Part shown: positions 1 to 9,598 of the stretch, piece after piece
Layout: the number at the start of each line of letters is the position of its first letter
How positions within the stretch are numbered: position 1 is the first letter of the stretch
NCBI GenBank assembly: GCA_035275065.1
Contig: DATENM010000065.1
Span: 1 to 64,000, forward strand
Direction of reading: 5' to 3'
Length of the DNA: 64,000 bases
Source: Blastocatellia bacterium
GTDB taxonomy: Bacteria; Acidobacteriota; Blastocatellia; UBA7656
Position numbers and translations under genes: made by a program
Notes under the pieces: generated by a model
What the model saw: only the letters and a program-made list of their open reading frames with translations
Database searches by the model: none
What the model was told of the DNA's origin: nothing

Positions 1-3000
1 CAGGTTGCGATTCGTTGGCCCGCCAAAAGCGCTGATCATCTCATCAGCGCGCATCTGAAGCGTGTAGTGGCCGCTCGTGCCGATGTTGATCTTCGCCGTC
101 GCTTCTGAAGCCGTGGCGGCGCGGTTGACCGCATCCACGTAGTTGACGAGCGCGCCAGCATCGGTGACCACCGCAAAGACCACCTCTTTGTACTGCTCCT
201 GGTTATCATTCGCCGTCGCATACATCTTCTTCGCGACAAAGCTGCCCTTCTGCGCGTGCAAGACCGGCTGATTCAAGCCAGAAGGCGCGGTGGTGTCGAT
301 CTGCATCGCGTCGGCTTCCCAGGTCGCCACCGTCAGCGATGACACAGGCGATGCCGCCGAAGTCCCCACAGCGTTCGTCACATAGTAGTAAACCTTTAGC
401 GTGACGATGGTTGGAAAGAGCGTCAGCAGATCGCCTCTCTTGAGATTGAAGGTGTGCGTGTGCGTCAGGCCAAAATCGAATTTATATTCGCCCACCTGCG
501 TGCCAAATGTCGTGCCCGATTCGGTGACATAGCCGAGCACCGCATTTGAGCCATCCCGCGCTTGCAGCACGACCTCAACCTTTCCCGCGGTCGGGAAGGT
601 TTTCATATTCAGCGTCGGCAGCGGGCATTTAACCCGCAGACCAATCTGCTTTGGCACCAGCGCCGGCGCGGTCGCCAGCACGGGCACGCCATCATCACCG
701 ACCGCGCTGCTCTGCCGAGGTGAAAGCTTGCTCGACCAGTTGTGCTTGCCATTGCGGGCGACCGAGGCGGCATAGACGACCGTGCCCGCTGCGCCGATGT
801 CCTCTTGCGGGATCGTGAAGTGCAGCGCCTTGCCGAGAATCAGATTGATGCCGACAGGCGGTGATAGCGGGTCAGCGGCATACCAGGCTGGATTGTCTGA
901 GCCGAGCTTGGTCGGGTCGGTGGCATAGCTTGCGTTGGTCGTATAGTAGGTGCCGTAGTCTTCGGTGTTCTCGGCGCTGATGTCGGTGATCTTAATTTTC
1001 ACGCCATCCGGGCGCTGCAAGACGTTGATCGCCGTCACAAATGGGTAGGTGAAGCGCGGCGGCGAAAGCGCCACAGTCAGCGATGGATAACTCAGTTTGG
1101 CGACGGCGATCTGCGTCCCATCCGGGTGCGCGATGGCGGTTGACTCGAAATAGGGCTTGCGATGCCCGCTGCCGTCGACATCAAACGAGACAGACCCCAC
1201 GCCTGTGCCGGTAATCTTATCAACTTCAAATTCGCAAATCGCATACTGTGCGCCGGCGAAGACTGTCGCATCATCAACACTGGCGCTCGCCGCGATGGCT
1301 GTTAGGTCAGCCATCAGGTGCGTGGCTTTGGTCGGGTCGGGAATGTAACCAAGCTTGCTCCTGGCGCGCGACGGCGGCAGCGCGATGAAGACGACTTCAA
1401 TACTGCGGTTCTTATAGAAATCGAGCTGAAAATCGCCTGACGAATCGAAAGCCGTGTCGGCCTGCGCAACTTCTTTAGTGGTGCCGCGCCGCCAGAGATT
1501 CGGTGATTCATCCGTATAGTGCCACCAGGCTTCCCAGGCCGCGATTGGCGGCAGGCGATGAATGCCCTCGGCAATCTCGTCAGTCGGATCAAACGCAGGG
1601 ATCGTGCAGGTCGCCGTAATTGTGGTCAGCTTGCCGCCCGTGTCGCCTTCAACCGGATCGCTCACCGCAAGGCTCACCGGCGTCACATCATCTGGCCGGC
1701 CTGACTGGCTCGTATCGGTGCCCGTGCGCTCCAGGTCTATATCCAGGCCGGCATAATCGCGGTTGTAAGTCGCTGGCTTATAAAGCTTGCAATAGAATTC
1801 TCGATAAGGAACCTCGCCGAAGCTCCAGGTCTCCGTCAGCACCCGGAAGACATAGTTGCTCGCATTGTTCGGGACGTCTTTCCCATAGACGTTAGCGAGA
1901 TCGCCGTGAACCACCCGCAGGCTGTCATAAAAAGGTGTGCGGAATCTTACATAGATATTGCCCTGAAGCCCCTCGCGCAGCCGGATCGCGCCGCTGATCT
2001 TTGCCTGCTCAACATCAAATAGAGCGATGAACTCAACTTCATCTTGTGAAACCTTCTGGTAATTACCACCAGCTAATAGCTGTGCGGCGCGATCACGAAC
2101 GAAGAAAGGCTGCGCTTTATGCCGATTGGCGAGCCTGAAATCTACCTTCAACTGGTTGGGGATTTCATCGAAACTTTTCTCTTCAACATTCTCGATGTCG
2201 TCTTCGATTAAAATCCCGCTCTGCCCTGAATTGATCGTCGCGAAGGTCGCCGAGGCGGCTTCGTCATTGCGCTTGGCGCGAATCTGAATCTGGCCATTCG
2301 GCCAGGCAATGTAGCAGTGACACTCGCCGAGCAGCTTCTGGATCAGGTCGATAAGCGGCTGCTGCTCGCGCAGCTCCAGCCTCGCCTGATAGCGTGTCCC
2401 CGTATAGTCGGCGGTTTCCGCCAGCGCGTCGTTATCAAAGTCACTATCGGGTGCGCCGAGACCGTGATTGGGATCGCGCAGAAGGTCTTTGATGATCAGC
2501 GGCAAATTCTCGGATGGCAGGCCGGTGTCGATCAGCGGACGGCCATTGGCGATGGTGCCGCGCACGCTATCAGGCTGCAAGTCCTGGTCTTTGTTATCCC
2601 AGGGGAACAAGGCAAAGCCATAAGCGATGTCATCGTGCGCCGATCCGTCAGGGAATTTCGTCAGATTGTGTGGCGTGGTATCGGTGCCGCCTGGATGAAA
2701 GACGACCTCTTGAGCCTTAATCGTGTCGAATAATTTGAGGTTGATAATATCATCGGGATCGAAGGGCAAGCCTGGCGCGCAACCTGAGACAATGAAATTG
2801 ACATACGCCCACGCGCCGCCATTCTCGAAGCGGTAGATCACCGGGCGAATCTTTTTATTGCCGACGCCGTAATAGAGCGGAATGATCGAGGACGGATTGA
2901 GATCGTCTTGATTGGTTTCAACTCCTGAGATAGTGAACCCGGCTTGCGGCAAGCCCTGGCTCGGCACTGGCAGGAAGAGACTGTCGAAGATGAAACTCAA

Positions 3001-3420
3001 ATTGAGATCGACGGTTTTTTCAGTGCCATTGTATGTAGGCCGGAGCGAGCGCCCGCGCCAGAATTCAAAACCCGTTTCCTTGTCCGGCGAGTAAACATAG
3101 AGGACGACGAGCTTGTCTTCAAACACCTCGCTTGCGTCAATCGCCTGAAAGGGGAAAGCCGATTCGCCACTGGCAGGCAGGTTATCCAAATTGAGCGTGA
3201 TCTTTGGGAATTCCCGATGCTCGGCATCAACGACGCCGAAGGTCACAGTCGGCGCGGTCAGGCGATTGCCCTCCCAGCTCGCGCCATTCCAGGTGACGTT
3301 ATCGCCGCTGCTAAAGTAGCGCGTCCCTGAGTTGAGATGCCACTCCATCAGCAGGACGGGCGCGTAAACGTTCCTCTTGCCCTCAAGCTCGATGAATTCG
3401 GATGGTAGAGTGCGTGGCAT
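1..3420 (-). CDS. Tail tip / central tail protein (J-like), C-terminus beyond the window edge
   Basis: An open minus-strand frame starts with ATG at 3420 and continues to the edge, giving at least about 1,139 residues. It follows the distal tail gene with one base between them, the usual place for the tail-tip attachment protein of siphophages. The visible part begins with short beta-strand-rich stretches (for example YAPVLLMEWHLNSGTRYF), has a central region typical of baseplate hub proteins, and then long runs resembling fibronectin-type or Ig-like strands near the left edge. In siphophages this protein forms the tip and contacts the host receptor. The assignment rests on position, size and composition; I cannot name a specific family. 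The true end is unseen, so fibre domains may follow. Confidence 0.7.
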   Translation of the reverse strand, partial: MPRTLPSEFIELEGKRNVYAPVLLMEWHLNSGTRYFSSGDNVTWNGASWEGNRLTAPTVTFGVVDAEHREFPKITLNLDNLPASGESAFPFQAIDASEVFEDKLVVLYVYSPDKETGFEFWRGRSLRPTYNGTEKTVDLNLSFIFDSLFLPVPSQGLPQAGFTISGVETNQDDLNPSSIIPLYYGVGNKKIRPVIYRFENGGAWAYVNFIVSGCAPGLPFDPDDIINLKLFDTIKAQEVVFHPGGTDTTPHNLTKFPDGSAHDDIAYGFALFPWDNKDQDLQPDSVRGTIANGRPLIDTGLPSENLPLIIKDLLRDPNHGLGAPDSDFDNDALAETADYTGTRYQARLELREQQPLIDLIQKLLGECHCYIAWPNGQIQIRAKRNDEAASATFATINSGQSGILIEDDIENVEEKSFDEIPNQLKVDFRLANRHKAQPFFVRDRAAQLLAGGNYQKVSQDEVEFIALFDVEQAKISGAIRLREGLQGNIYVRFRTPFYDSLRVVHGDLANVYGKDVPNNASNYVFRVLTETWSFGEVPYREFYCKLYKPATYNRDYAGLDIDLERTGTDTSQSGRPDDVTPVSLAVSDPVEGDTGGKLTTITATCTIPAFDPTDEIAEGIHRLPPIAAWEAWWHYTDESPNLWRRGTTKEVAQADTAFDSSGDFQLDFYKNRSIEVVFIALPPSRARSKLGYIPDPTKATHLMADLTAIAASASVDDATVFAGAQYAICEFEVDKITGTGVGSVSFDVDGSGHRKPYFESTAIAHPDGTQIAVAKLSYPSLTVALSPPRFTYPFVTAINVLQRPDGVKIKITDISAENTEDYGTYYTTNASYATDPTKLGSDNPAWYAADPLSPPVGINLILGKALHFTIPQEDIGAAGTVVYAASVARNGKHNWSSKLSPRQSSAVGDDGVPVLATAPALVPKQIGLRVKCPLPTLNMKTFPTAGKVEVVLQARDGSNAVLGYVTESGTTFGTQVGEYKFDFGLTHTHTFNLKRGDLLTLFPTIVTLKVYYYVTNAVGTSAASPVSSLTVATWEADAMQIDTTAPSGLNQPVLHAQKGSFVAKKMYATANDNQEQYKEVVFAVVTDAGALVNYVDAVNRAATASEATAKINIGTSGHYTLQMRADEMISAFGGPTNRNL

Positions 3421-3421
3421 A

Positions 3422-3835
3422 TCAATCCAGAAGCTTTATTGTCAGCGACGTGTCCCAGGAACAAGAGCCGCTGAGCGTCCACTCAAGCAAAAAGTCAGAT
3501 GGGAACCTGGCTTTGTGCTGGCCGGTTTCCTCAAGCGCCGAGATGTCCACTTCATAAACAATGCCGCCGTTGGAAAACTGGCCGGCAGAGGTTTCTTCAA
3601 AGACGTAGACAGTGAATTCAAAATCATCCGTGCTCGACATTCGAGCGTTGAAAAACTCCGTGATGGCATCACGCTCATCTTGTGCGATGTCTTCAAATAC
3701 CAGAGTAATTTCGCGATGGTTGAAATTGCTGCGCACATAGCGACGATAATCGCCATTGTCATATTCGCGCTCGGTCGCTCGATAAGCGTGTCTGGCGGTC
3801 GATCCGTAATAGCCGATATAAGGGAATACTTCCAT
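3422..3835 (-). CDS. Distal tail protein-like minor tail protein
   Basis: This 137-residue protein lies between the tape measure gene and the tail-tip gene. The start is the ATG at 3835, one base after the tape measure stop; an in-frame upstream start would overlap the tape measure gene by about 30 bases. The sequence is rich in aromatic and acidic residues (it begins MEVFPYIGYYG) and has no signal peptide or membrane segment. Position and size fit the protein that joins the tail tube to the tip (Dit or lambda M-like). No catalytic motif was seen. The function is inferred from gene order. Confidence 0.55.
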   Translation of the reverse strand: MEVFPYIGYYGSTARHAYRATEREYDNGDYRRYVRSNFNHREITLVFEDIAQDERDAITEFFNARMSSTDDFEFTVYVFEETSAGQFSNGGIVYEVDISALEETGQHKARFPSDFLLEWTLSGSCSWDTSLTIKLLD

Positions 3836-3836
3836 T

Positions 3837-6812
3837 TCACTTGATCCTCTTGACCACCTTCGCAAAAGTTGATTTATGCTCGTGCTGGATGTTGGTCGCC
3901 GTCAGCACCTTTTGGCCGCGCATAAGCTTCGACCAGGCGTTTTCGTTGAGCTGAATTGAAACCTGCATCGGTCTTTGCGATGAAGACCTGCTTTGGTCAG
4001 TAAACCCAATTCTGCTGAAATCATTCTGCTGCCGGTTTGCGCTTGCATTCGAAAGATCAATGATGATCGGCTGCGGCTGAGTCGCGCGAGGCGTGCCGCC
4101 TACGGTTGATGATGTCGAACCGCCGCCTGCTGCGCCGGATGCCGCGCTGTCACCACCTTTGATAGCGTTTGATGCGAGATTGCCAAGCCCGCTCGCAATT
4201 CCCGCAAGGGCAGAAAAAGCAGCTCCCTGAATAATCTCAGCATGACCGGCGGCAATCAGTGGAGTACCCAGGCCGGGAGTAAGCGGGTTGGCGTTCCAGG
4301 CTATCCCTTGAAGGACATCCGCAATACCTTTCGCGATCAACTGGATGCCGAGTTGCCCCAACACTTGCGCAACGATTTGCGTCACACCCTGGACAAGCGC
4401 CGCGCCGAATGCCGAGATGAAATCACCACCAGCGGAAGTCGCACTATCGAACGTCGACTGAATCAGGTTGCCCATCTGATCTGCGGCCCTGCCGCTTTCA
4501 AGAAAATCTAAAGCAACGGCTTTAATGGACGCTCTCAAGCCACCGAAGAAATCACCTTTGTTGTACAGCTCAAGGGCCTTCAATCTAAGCTCAAAAACTC
4601 GGATGTTTGAAGTAGCGTGGCCGAAATGATCATCAACACCTTTAACGCTTAACCCAAGCGCATTGAGCCTGCTGTTGATTCTTTCAATTTCATTGATGTT
4701 GACTACAGAAACGTGCCCGCCTGAGCGTTGGCTGAATTTATCTATGAGAGCTTGAATCTGTTTTTCGTGCTGCTCCCATTCTTTTAGTTGCCCTTTGAAA
4801 TAGGCTTCGTCTTCTTTCGCCCTCGCTGCATTGAGTTGATGCTCGAACCGCCCGCCTTCGGTGGTCAATTGCTCGAATGTCTTGAGGTTTCTTTCAACAA
4901 ACCAACGCTGAAACTCGTCTTCATAAGCCCGCTTCATCCGCAATATGAGTTGCTCTGACTGTTCGGTTACGCCAAATTCCTGCTGTAAAGCCAGGGATTT
5001 TTGTTGAAGTTTCAGATTTAAGGATGCAACCTCTCTGTCGTAGGCATCCTGTATGCCTGCGATCTCTATACCGCGAATCTCATCAGCCAGCCTCTGTTCA
5101 GCAATCGCCCTATCTTGTGCCACCTTATCGTGTAGTGCTTTTTCTCTGACGGCGATGTACTGAAGCGCCTCTTCACGATCCCGCTTGTTGATCTTGAGAT
5201 GATCGCGCTCTGCCTGTATGTCGTTAGCAATCCTCGCGTCGCGCGCCGCGAAGTTGTCAGCGTTCAAGGCAGCGAGCGCATCTTGTGCCTGCTTTTTAAG
5301 GTTCACCAGTTCGTTTGCATAGGCCCGCGCCGCCGCCGCGCCGCCGTGGTGCGTTTCGGTGAATGCATGCATATTTTTTTCTGCAAGCTCGGTTTCTCTC
5401 GCCAGCTTCACAGTCTCTTCGCCGCCCTTGGCAATTTCTGCATTGTACCGGCGCTGCGCTTCGGCATGATTCAAAACCTCGCCGGCTTTAGCAGCATCAA
5501 AAGCCACCTTGAAGCGGGTTTCACTGATAAGGTTCTGTCCACTCTTGAACCGAAGAGTCGCAAAATAGGCGCTGTCAAGCGCGGCGGTCAGAGCATCCAA
5601 GACAGCCTTTTCGGCCCCCGTATGTCTCGCCATCTCAAGTGTGGCTTCTGCGGATAGGTGGGTTTCTAATGCCAGCTTGATGTAGCTTTCAATCTGCTTA
5701 TGTACCGCTGCTGTAGCTTCGACTCTTGCCGCCGTTGCCAGTGCCTCTTTCTTGGTCAACTGCTCCGTTGTCTGCCCAAAAACGCCAAATAAAAGGGCAA
5801 CCTCACTTGCCTCCCTTTTTTCACTGACCAGAGATTCGGTGGCTGCCCTTCTCGCCGCCTCTTCGGCTTTTTCTTTCTGCGAAAGATCAACCAACGCCTG
5901 CCCTAACGCGACATTGCTCGCGACGAAGTCATGCATAACCGTGGCACGCTCTTTCGTGAACAGTGCCCCCGTATGCATAGACACATTCCGATCTGCGTCT
6001 ATCTTTAACCCCTCTTCATCGAGTTGAATTAGTTCATCTTTGGCTTTGGCGAGGGCCAGCAGCTCGCCGATCAAGAGCGAGGCTCCAGCGATCAGCGCAA
6101 TTTGTCCGATGCCGACGGCTGAAATCCCACCCGCGAGCAGGCTCAAGGCCCTTGCCCCTCCCACACTCACGCCGGCGAGCTTATCGACTGCCGCGCCTGT
6201 TCTAATTGTCGCGCCGGCAGTGAGTGTCGCCGTTTCGGCAGTCTCCACATTCGCCAGGGCTAATGCTTGTTCGGCCCTTGCCGCTTCCAGGGCGCTTATC
6301 TTCTGAACTTCTTCACTGGCTGCCTTCTCATCGGTGGCGACTGTCGACCGACGCATCTGGGCCGTTACGTCATTCAATTGCGCCTTCAAAGAATCTTGCT
6401 GCTGAATGTATCCCGCGAGTTTGGCCTGGCTATCAGCAAGCGCAGTATCCAGGGCCTTTTGCCCTGCCCCGTATTGCTTGACTGCGCTCTGTGCGTCGGC
6501 CAGCACCTTCGTCTCGCCGCGAATCAGTCCCTCAACATTTTTGATCTGACCTAGAAGCGCCGCCTTCTGATTAGCCAGCTCTGCGGTAGACGCAGCAGCA
6601 CCCATCGCAGCCTTTGATTGCTCACCAAAGGCTGCTGCCGCCGCTTTGGTTGATGAAGCTACACCATTCATTGCGGCACTTGCCTTGGCGTTCGTCTCTT
6701 GAGCCGCCGCGCCTACTCCTTTCACGTCGGCCTGCACGCCCTTCAGCTCGTCGCGGGCCTGGCTTGCTTGAACGAAGACCTCAGCGCCAATTTTTCTACT
6801 GCCTTCTGGCAT
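3837..6812 (-). CDS. Tape measure protein
   Basis: At 991 residues this is one of the longest phage genes. It lies directly after the tail assembly chaperones, the classical tape measure position. The start ATG at 6812 immediately follows the stop of the preceding frame. The sequence has long Ala/Lys/Glu/Gln-rich coiled-coil segments (about residues 20-190 and 500-700), a hydrophobic stretch near residues 215-255 and another Gly/Ala-rich hydrophobic stretch around 790-880. Both are common in tape measure proteins, which set tail length and help DNA pass through the host membrane. No lytic transglycosylase or peptidase motif was recognised. By the usual rule of about 1.5 angstroms per residue, the tail would be near 150 nm. 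Confidence 0.85.
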   Translation of the reverse strand: MPEGSRKIGAEVFVQASQARDELKGVQADVKGVGAAAQETNAKASAAMNGVASSTKAAAAAFGEQSKAAMGAAASTAELANQKAALLGQIKNVEGLIRGETKVLADAQSAVKQYGAGQKALDTALADSQAKLAGYIQQQDSLKAQLNDVTAQMRRSTVATDEKAASEEVQKISALEAARAEQALALANVETAETATLTAGATIRTGAAVDKLAGVSVGGARALSLLAGGISAVGIGQIALIAGASLLIGELLALAKAKDELIQLDEEGLKIDADRNVSMHTGALFTKERATVMHDFVASNVALGQALVDLSQKEKAEEAARRAATESLVSEKREASEVALLFGVFGQTTEQLTKKEALATAARVEATAAVHKQIESYIKLALETHLSAEATLEMARHTGAEKAVLDALTAALDSAYFATLRFKSGQNLISETRFKVAFDAAKAGEVLNHAEAQRRYNAEIAKGGEETVKLARETELAEKNMHAFTETHHGGAAAARAYANELVNLKKQAQDALAALNADNFAARDARIANDIQAERDHLKINKRDREEALQYIAVREKALHDKVAQDRAIAEQRLADEIRGIEIAGIQDAYDREVASLNLKLQQKSLALQQEFGVTEQSEQLILRMKRAYEDEFQRWFVERNLKTFEQLTTEGGRFEHQLNAARAKEDEAYFKGQLKEWEQHEKQIQALIDKFSQRSGGHVSVVNINEIERINSRLNALGLSVKGVDDHFGHATSNIRVFELRLKALELYNKGDFFGGLRASIKAVALDFLESGRAADQMGNLIQSTFDSATSAGGDFISAFGAALVQGVTQIVAQVLGQLGIQLIAKGIADVLQGIAWNANPLTPGLGTPLIAAGHAEIIQGAAFSALAGIASGLGNLASNAIKGGDSAASGAAGGGSTSSTVGGTPRATQPQPIIIDLSNASANRQQNDFSRIGFTDQSRSSSQRPMQVSIQLNENAWSKLMRGQKVLTATNIQHEHKSTFAKVVKRIK

Positions 6813-7217
6813 CTACTTTTGCTCTAGCTTGCGGTTTTGCTCCCAGACCTTGAATGATTCTCGCCGCTTGATCTCGGCGCTGACGATCAGCAGCAATTCA
6901 TAATCGAATGCGTCGAGTTGCTCGATCCGACAGCCGAACTCAGTCACTTTGCGGTGAATGTAGAGGCCGTGGTTCGCCAGATCGCCATAAAGCGTCGGCG
7001 GATCGGTGGTTTCATCCGCCGTGTGATCGAGAATGGATTGCCATAGTTGCCGCGCATGACTGCACGCTTCGCATTTGCGACTCCTCCGCTCCTCGGGGCT
7101 GATCAACTCGCCGTCGCTCTCCCACAGATATTCGGGACATCCCTCTCGGTGAAAGGCGGTCGAATACGGGTTATCCCCCTCACCGCTCTTGAGGATCAGC
7201 CGAGCAGCGATGGCTAT
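6813..7217 (-). CDS. Tail assembly chaperone, downstream part made by -1 frameshift (G-T type)
   Basis: This frame is continuously open from the slippery A-run at 7217-7224 to the stop at 6813 and lies exactly in the -1 frame relative to the upstream chaperone. Fusion would add about 134 residues to it. A TTG at 7106 could start a separate 97-residue protein, but no good ribosome site precedes it and the open frame reaches back to the slip site. The added part holds a CxxC (KCEACSH) and an upstream Cys, perhaps a small zinc site, and ends in a charged helix. In lambda and many other phages such G-T fusions recruit tail tube subunits onto the tape measure protein. Confidence 0.72.
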   Translation of the reverse strand: MAIAARLILKSGEGDNPYSTAFHREGCPEYLWESDGELISPEERRSRKCEACSHARQLWQSILDHTADETTDPPTLYGDLANHGLYIHRKVTEFGCRIEQLDAFDYELLLIVSAEIKRRESFKVWEQNRKLEQK

Positions 7218-7618
7218 TTTTTTTCGTCAACATCCGGGAAGACAGCGGCGACGTGCTGTTGGACCACTGCATCAACGACCATCAGCGCCTTGGCCAAAAA
7301 GAATTCAAGCGGCGTCTTACATTGGCCAAGGTTGAGCGTCGGCGTCACTCCATCAACCGGGTAGGGCTCGAAGCGGACGAATGTTCTCCTGAAAAGGTAT
7401 TCGCGCGCCTTGCCGTTGTCGCCTTTGGCGCGGCCAGTGCCGTTGCGAATCTCTCGATAGCGGTCGAGCACCGGCTGCTTAAAGCCACGCATCACCATTT
7501 CACCGAGCGGCTCGCCGGTCTTCACGTTCGGCACTTCGTATCGGTGCAGGTTCTCTTCTTCGGGGGTTTCAGCCTGCGGTTCGAAAGCGTCCGCGCTGAG
7601 TTCAACTGGGTCGGCCAT
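7214..7618 (-). CDS. Tail assembly chaperone (lambda G-like)
   Basis: This 134-residue protein lies between the tail tube gene and the tape measure gene. It starts at the ATG at 7618, preceded by an AAAGGA-like ribosome site, and ends DVDEKK just at the A8 slippery run. It is mostly hydrophilic, with an acidic N-terminus (MADPVELSADAFEPQAE) and a helical middle. The role, keeping the tape measure soluble and guiding tube assembly, is inferred from position and the frameshift. Sequence similarity between such chaperones is low, so the family assignment rests on context. A hairpin terminator just upstream separates it from the tail tube gene, so it may be expressed at a lower level. Confidence 0.72.
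   Translation of the reverse strand: MADPVELSADAFEPQAETPEEENLHRYEVPNVKTGEPLGEMVMRGFKQPVLDRYREIRNGTGRAKGDNGKAREYLFRRTFVRFEPYPVDGVTPTLNLGQCKTPLEFFLAKALMVVDAVVQQHVAAVFPDVDEKK
7217..7224 (-). promoter_or_regulatory. Programmed -1 frameshift slippery site (A8)
   Basis: Eight consecutive A residues on the minus strand form the last two Lys codons of the upstream chaperone, right before its TAG stop at 7214-7216. Slipping back one base reads on in an open frame to 6813. Position, tract and frame match the conserved frameshift between lambda G and T-like genes. Confidence 0.72.
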
Positions 7619-7639
7619 TTTGAATCCTTTCCTTTGATG

Positions 7640-7669
7640 AAAAACGCAGAGGGCACGTAGCGCCCTCTG
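7640..7669 (-). terminator. Intrinsic terminator after the tail tube gene
   Basis: An 8-bp perfect stem (7647-7654 with 7662-7669, arms CAGAGGGC/GCCCTCTG) is followed on the minus strand by CGTTTTT. It lies between the tail tube stop and the chaperone start and would reduce read-through from an abundantly made structural gene. Confidence 0.7.
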
Positions 7670-7708
7670 TTTTGAAGAGGGTTCTATGTTTACGATGGCT
7701 TCTCAGAT

Positions 7709-8743
7709 CTATGGCGAGGCCACCAGCCAGGAGTTTGAGCCCGCTTTGCAAGTCCAGACGGCTGGGCCGCTGTCGGCGATCACGTCAATCGTATCGACCT
7801 TGCAGTTGAGTGTTGGCTCCAGATCATCCTCGCCTTCCGTCGCCGTGATGTAGCACTGGTTCATCAGCAGCGACACCGACCGCGCCGGCGTGACGCCGGC
7901 GTCGAGCGTGATCTGCAGCGTCAGCAACGTGTCGTTGTCGAAGTAGCCATAAACGGTGCCGCTCTTGTCCCCGCAATAGACGAATTCGACATCGAGCTTG
8001 GGCGTGTCCTTGCCGTATTTGTATTTCGGCACCAGCACGCTACTGCTACTGCTCCCCGTCTTCCTCGGCTGTGGCGCGAAATCGTAAGTGATTTTCCACG
8101 AAAGGATGTCGGTGGTGATGTCAATCGGGCCACCACCATTTGGGTAGAGCTTGAAGTTGAGATGAGCGCCGATTAGATAATTCAGCACTGCGGGCGTGGT
8201 CGTGAAGGTGAACGATGCCTTCGTCGTTTCCGACCCGTCGGTCATATACTCATAGGTCAGCTTGATCTCATCCTGCCCGCCGCCGCCTTCGATGGTGATC
8301 TTACTGACGACCGCACCCTTGTAAAGTTTGTAGCCGCTGGTCAGCCCATTGCAGACAACGCCCTCGACATAGCTCTTGCTGATGGGATAAAGCGTGCAAA
8401 CGCTCGGGTGTTTGATCGTTAAGGTATAAGGATCACCGGAGCCGCTGACGCTGAAATTCCCAAGCCCCTGCAAGAGCAGGTTGGTGATCACCTCGACGCT
8501 CGCATCCGACGTGCGCGCGAGTTTGCCGCTACGCCCCTTCAACTGGCGCAGCGTCTTGCCCCGCGTTCCGTTGATGCGGTTCTGATTCGTGCGGTAGGTC
8601 TTCTCAATTTCGGTCGGCTTGAAGTCATTGACCTCGTACCAGGAACCCGCAGCAATGTCTGCGTCGGCTTCCTGGATACCGAACTGCCCCTCCGACTTTC
8701 CGTAATTAATCATCCAGCGATAGGCTTTGGTCGTTCCGCTCAT
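7709..8743 (-). CDS. Major tail (tube) protein
   Basis: This 344-residue protein sits just upstream of the tail chaperones, as tail tube genes do in siphophages. It begins MSGTTKAYRWMINYGKSEG at 8743, preceded by a GGAG-type ribosome site (GGAGAAGAAGAATC on the minus strand). The sequence is beta-rich and Gly/Ser/Thr-rich, with a basic segment RTNQNRINGTRGKTLRQLKG near residues 50-70 that resembles the N-terminal part of phage tail tube proteins. The C-terminal third has several Cys residues and may be an extra surface domain. A hairpin terminator follows it. The role is secure from position; the exact family is not. Confidence 0.75.
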   Translation of the reverse strand: MSGTTKAYRWMINYGKSEGQFGIQEADADIAAGSWYEVNDFKPTEIEKTYRTNQNRINGTRGKTLRQLKGRSGKLARTSDASVEVITNLLLQGLGNFSVSGSGDPYTLTIKHPSVCTLYPISKSYVEGVVCNGLTSGYKLYKGAVVSKITIEGGGGQDEIKLTYEYMTDGSETTKASFTFTTTPAVLNYLIGAHLNFKLYPNGGGPIDITTDILSWKITYDFAPQPRKTGSSSSSVLVPKYKYGKDTPKLDVEFVYCGDKSGTVYGYFDNDTLLTLQITLDAGVTPARSVSLLMNQCYITATEGEDDLEPTLNCKVDTIDVIADSGPAVWTCKAGSNSWLVASP

Positions 8744-8777
8744 GATTCTTCTTCTCCTTTTTGACCGTCACCTTTGC

Positions 8778-9101
8778 TTACTGGCGGTCTCGATTCGAGC
8801 GCTTCAACTTCGTCCTGCTATTTGCGGCTTGCTCAAAAAAGCCGCTGGCCACTGCCGCCACCGCGATCATGGCGGGAACTTCAAATTCATCCTTGTCGGC
8901 TCCGGGATACCAGTGCCGTTGGTGCCCGCTCCCGTCTTCGTAAGGTACATCGTGCATCGGGCCATCTTCGCGCTCGACGCGGACGATGCCCACGCGGCGG
9001 CTGTCGGGATCGCCAGCCGGCTGTGTCGTCGCGGAGGTCGCCGAGCCGCTTGGCGCGGTGGCCTGAGTCATTTGCGTTGAGTCTTTTTCTTCGTCAGCCA
9101 T
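8778..9101 (-). CDS. Small acidic protein of the tail module, unknown function
   Basis: This 107-residue protein starts at the ATG at 9101 (MADEEKDSTQMTQATAPSG), preceded by GAGGTGAAT; an earlier in-frame start at 9134 would overlap the upstream gene. It has a disordered acidic Ser/Thr/Ala-rich N-terminus, then a short region with DGPMHDVPYEDGSGHQRHWY, then an Ala-rich helix and a basic end. It lies between the tail-completion gene and the tail tube gene. I do not recognise the family; a minor structural or decoration role is possible. Confidence 0.5.
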   Translation of the reverse strand: MADEEKDSTQMTQATAPSGSATSATTQPAGDPDSRRVGIVRVEREDGPMHDVPYEDGSGHQRHWYPGADKDEFEVPAMIAVAAVASGFFEQAANSRTKLKRSNRDRQ

Positions 9102-9108
9102 ATTCACC

Positions 9109-9591
9109 TCAGCAATTGACGTTTGCGACTTCAACCGACAACCGCATCACCGCGCGGTGCGCCGGCCAGTCGCCGATAAGCACGTCTTCAAAATCGTTCG
9201 GCAACTCCAGGCCGCCGTGTCCAACACAGCGCCCAAGTCCGAGCGTCACGTCGGCTTCGAGCTGCGCGGCCAGCGTGTCAACGCGCGCCTGCGCGATCTC
9301 TTCGGAAGCCGCCGCGTCGTCGTTGCTGTCAAAGAGGCCGAAGTAAAAGCGAATCTCATAGACCAGCTCGACTTTGGCCAGCCGTCCTGGTGTGCCCTTT
9401 ATCGTCGGGAAGCGGCGGACTCGGCGAATCCAGTAGCAATTGAGCTTTCTATCGACATCGCGGAAGAGAGCAGCCCATTCCGCAAGCCGATTCTCTGCCG
9501 GATAGCGCCAGCGCCGATACACACGCGCCTTGTTGTCGGCGGCTTGAATCGCCGTCATGAGGGCGCTGCGAATTTGCGGCTCTGTCAACAT
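9109..9591 (-). CDS. Tail terminator / tail completion-like protein
   Basis: This 160-residue protein starts at the ATG at 9591 (MLTEPQIRSALMTAIQ). Size and place, after an HK97-gp10-like gene and before the tail tube gene, match tail terminator proteins, which cap the tube when the tape measure length is reached. The middle has alternating basic and hydrophobic strands (VELVYEIRFYFGLFDS). No catalytic motif was seen. The role is inferred from order. Confidence 0.5.
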   Translation of the reverse strand: MLTEPQIRSALMTAIQAADNKARVYRRWRYPAENRLAEWAALFRDVDRKLNCYWIRRVRRFPTIKGTPGRLAKVELVYEIRFYFGLFDSNDDAAASEEIAQARVDTLAAQLEADVTLGLGRCVGHGGLELPNDFEDVLIGDWPAHRAVMRLSVEVANVNC

Positions 9592-9598
9592 AGATCAA

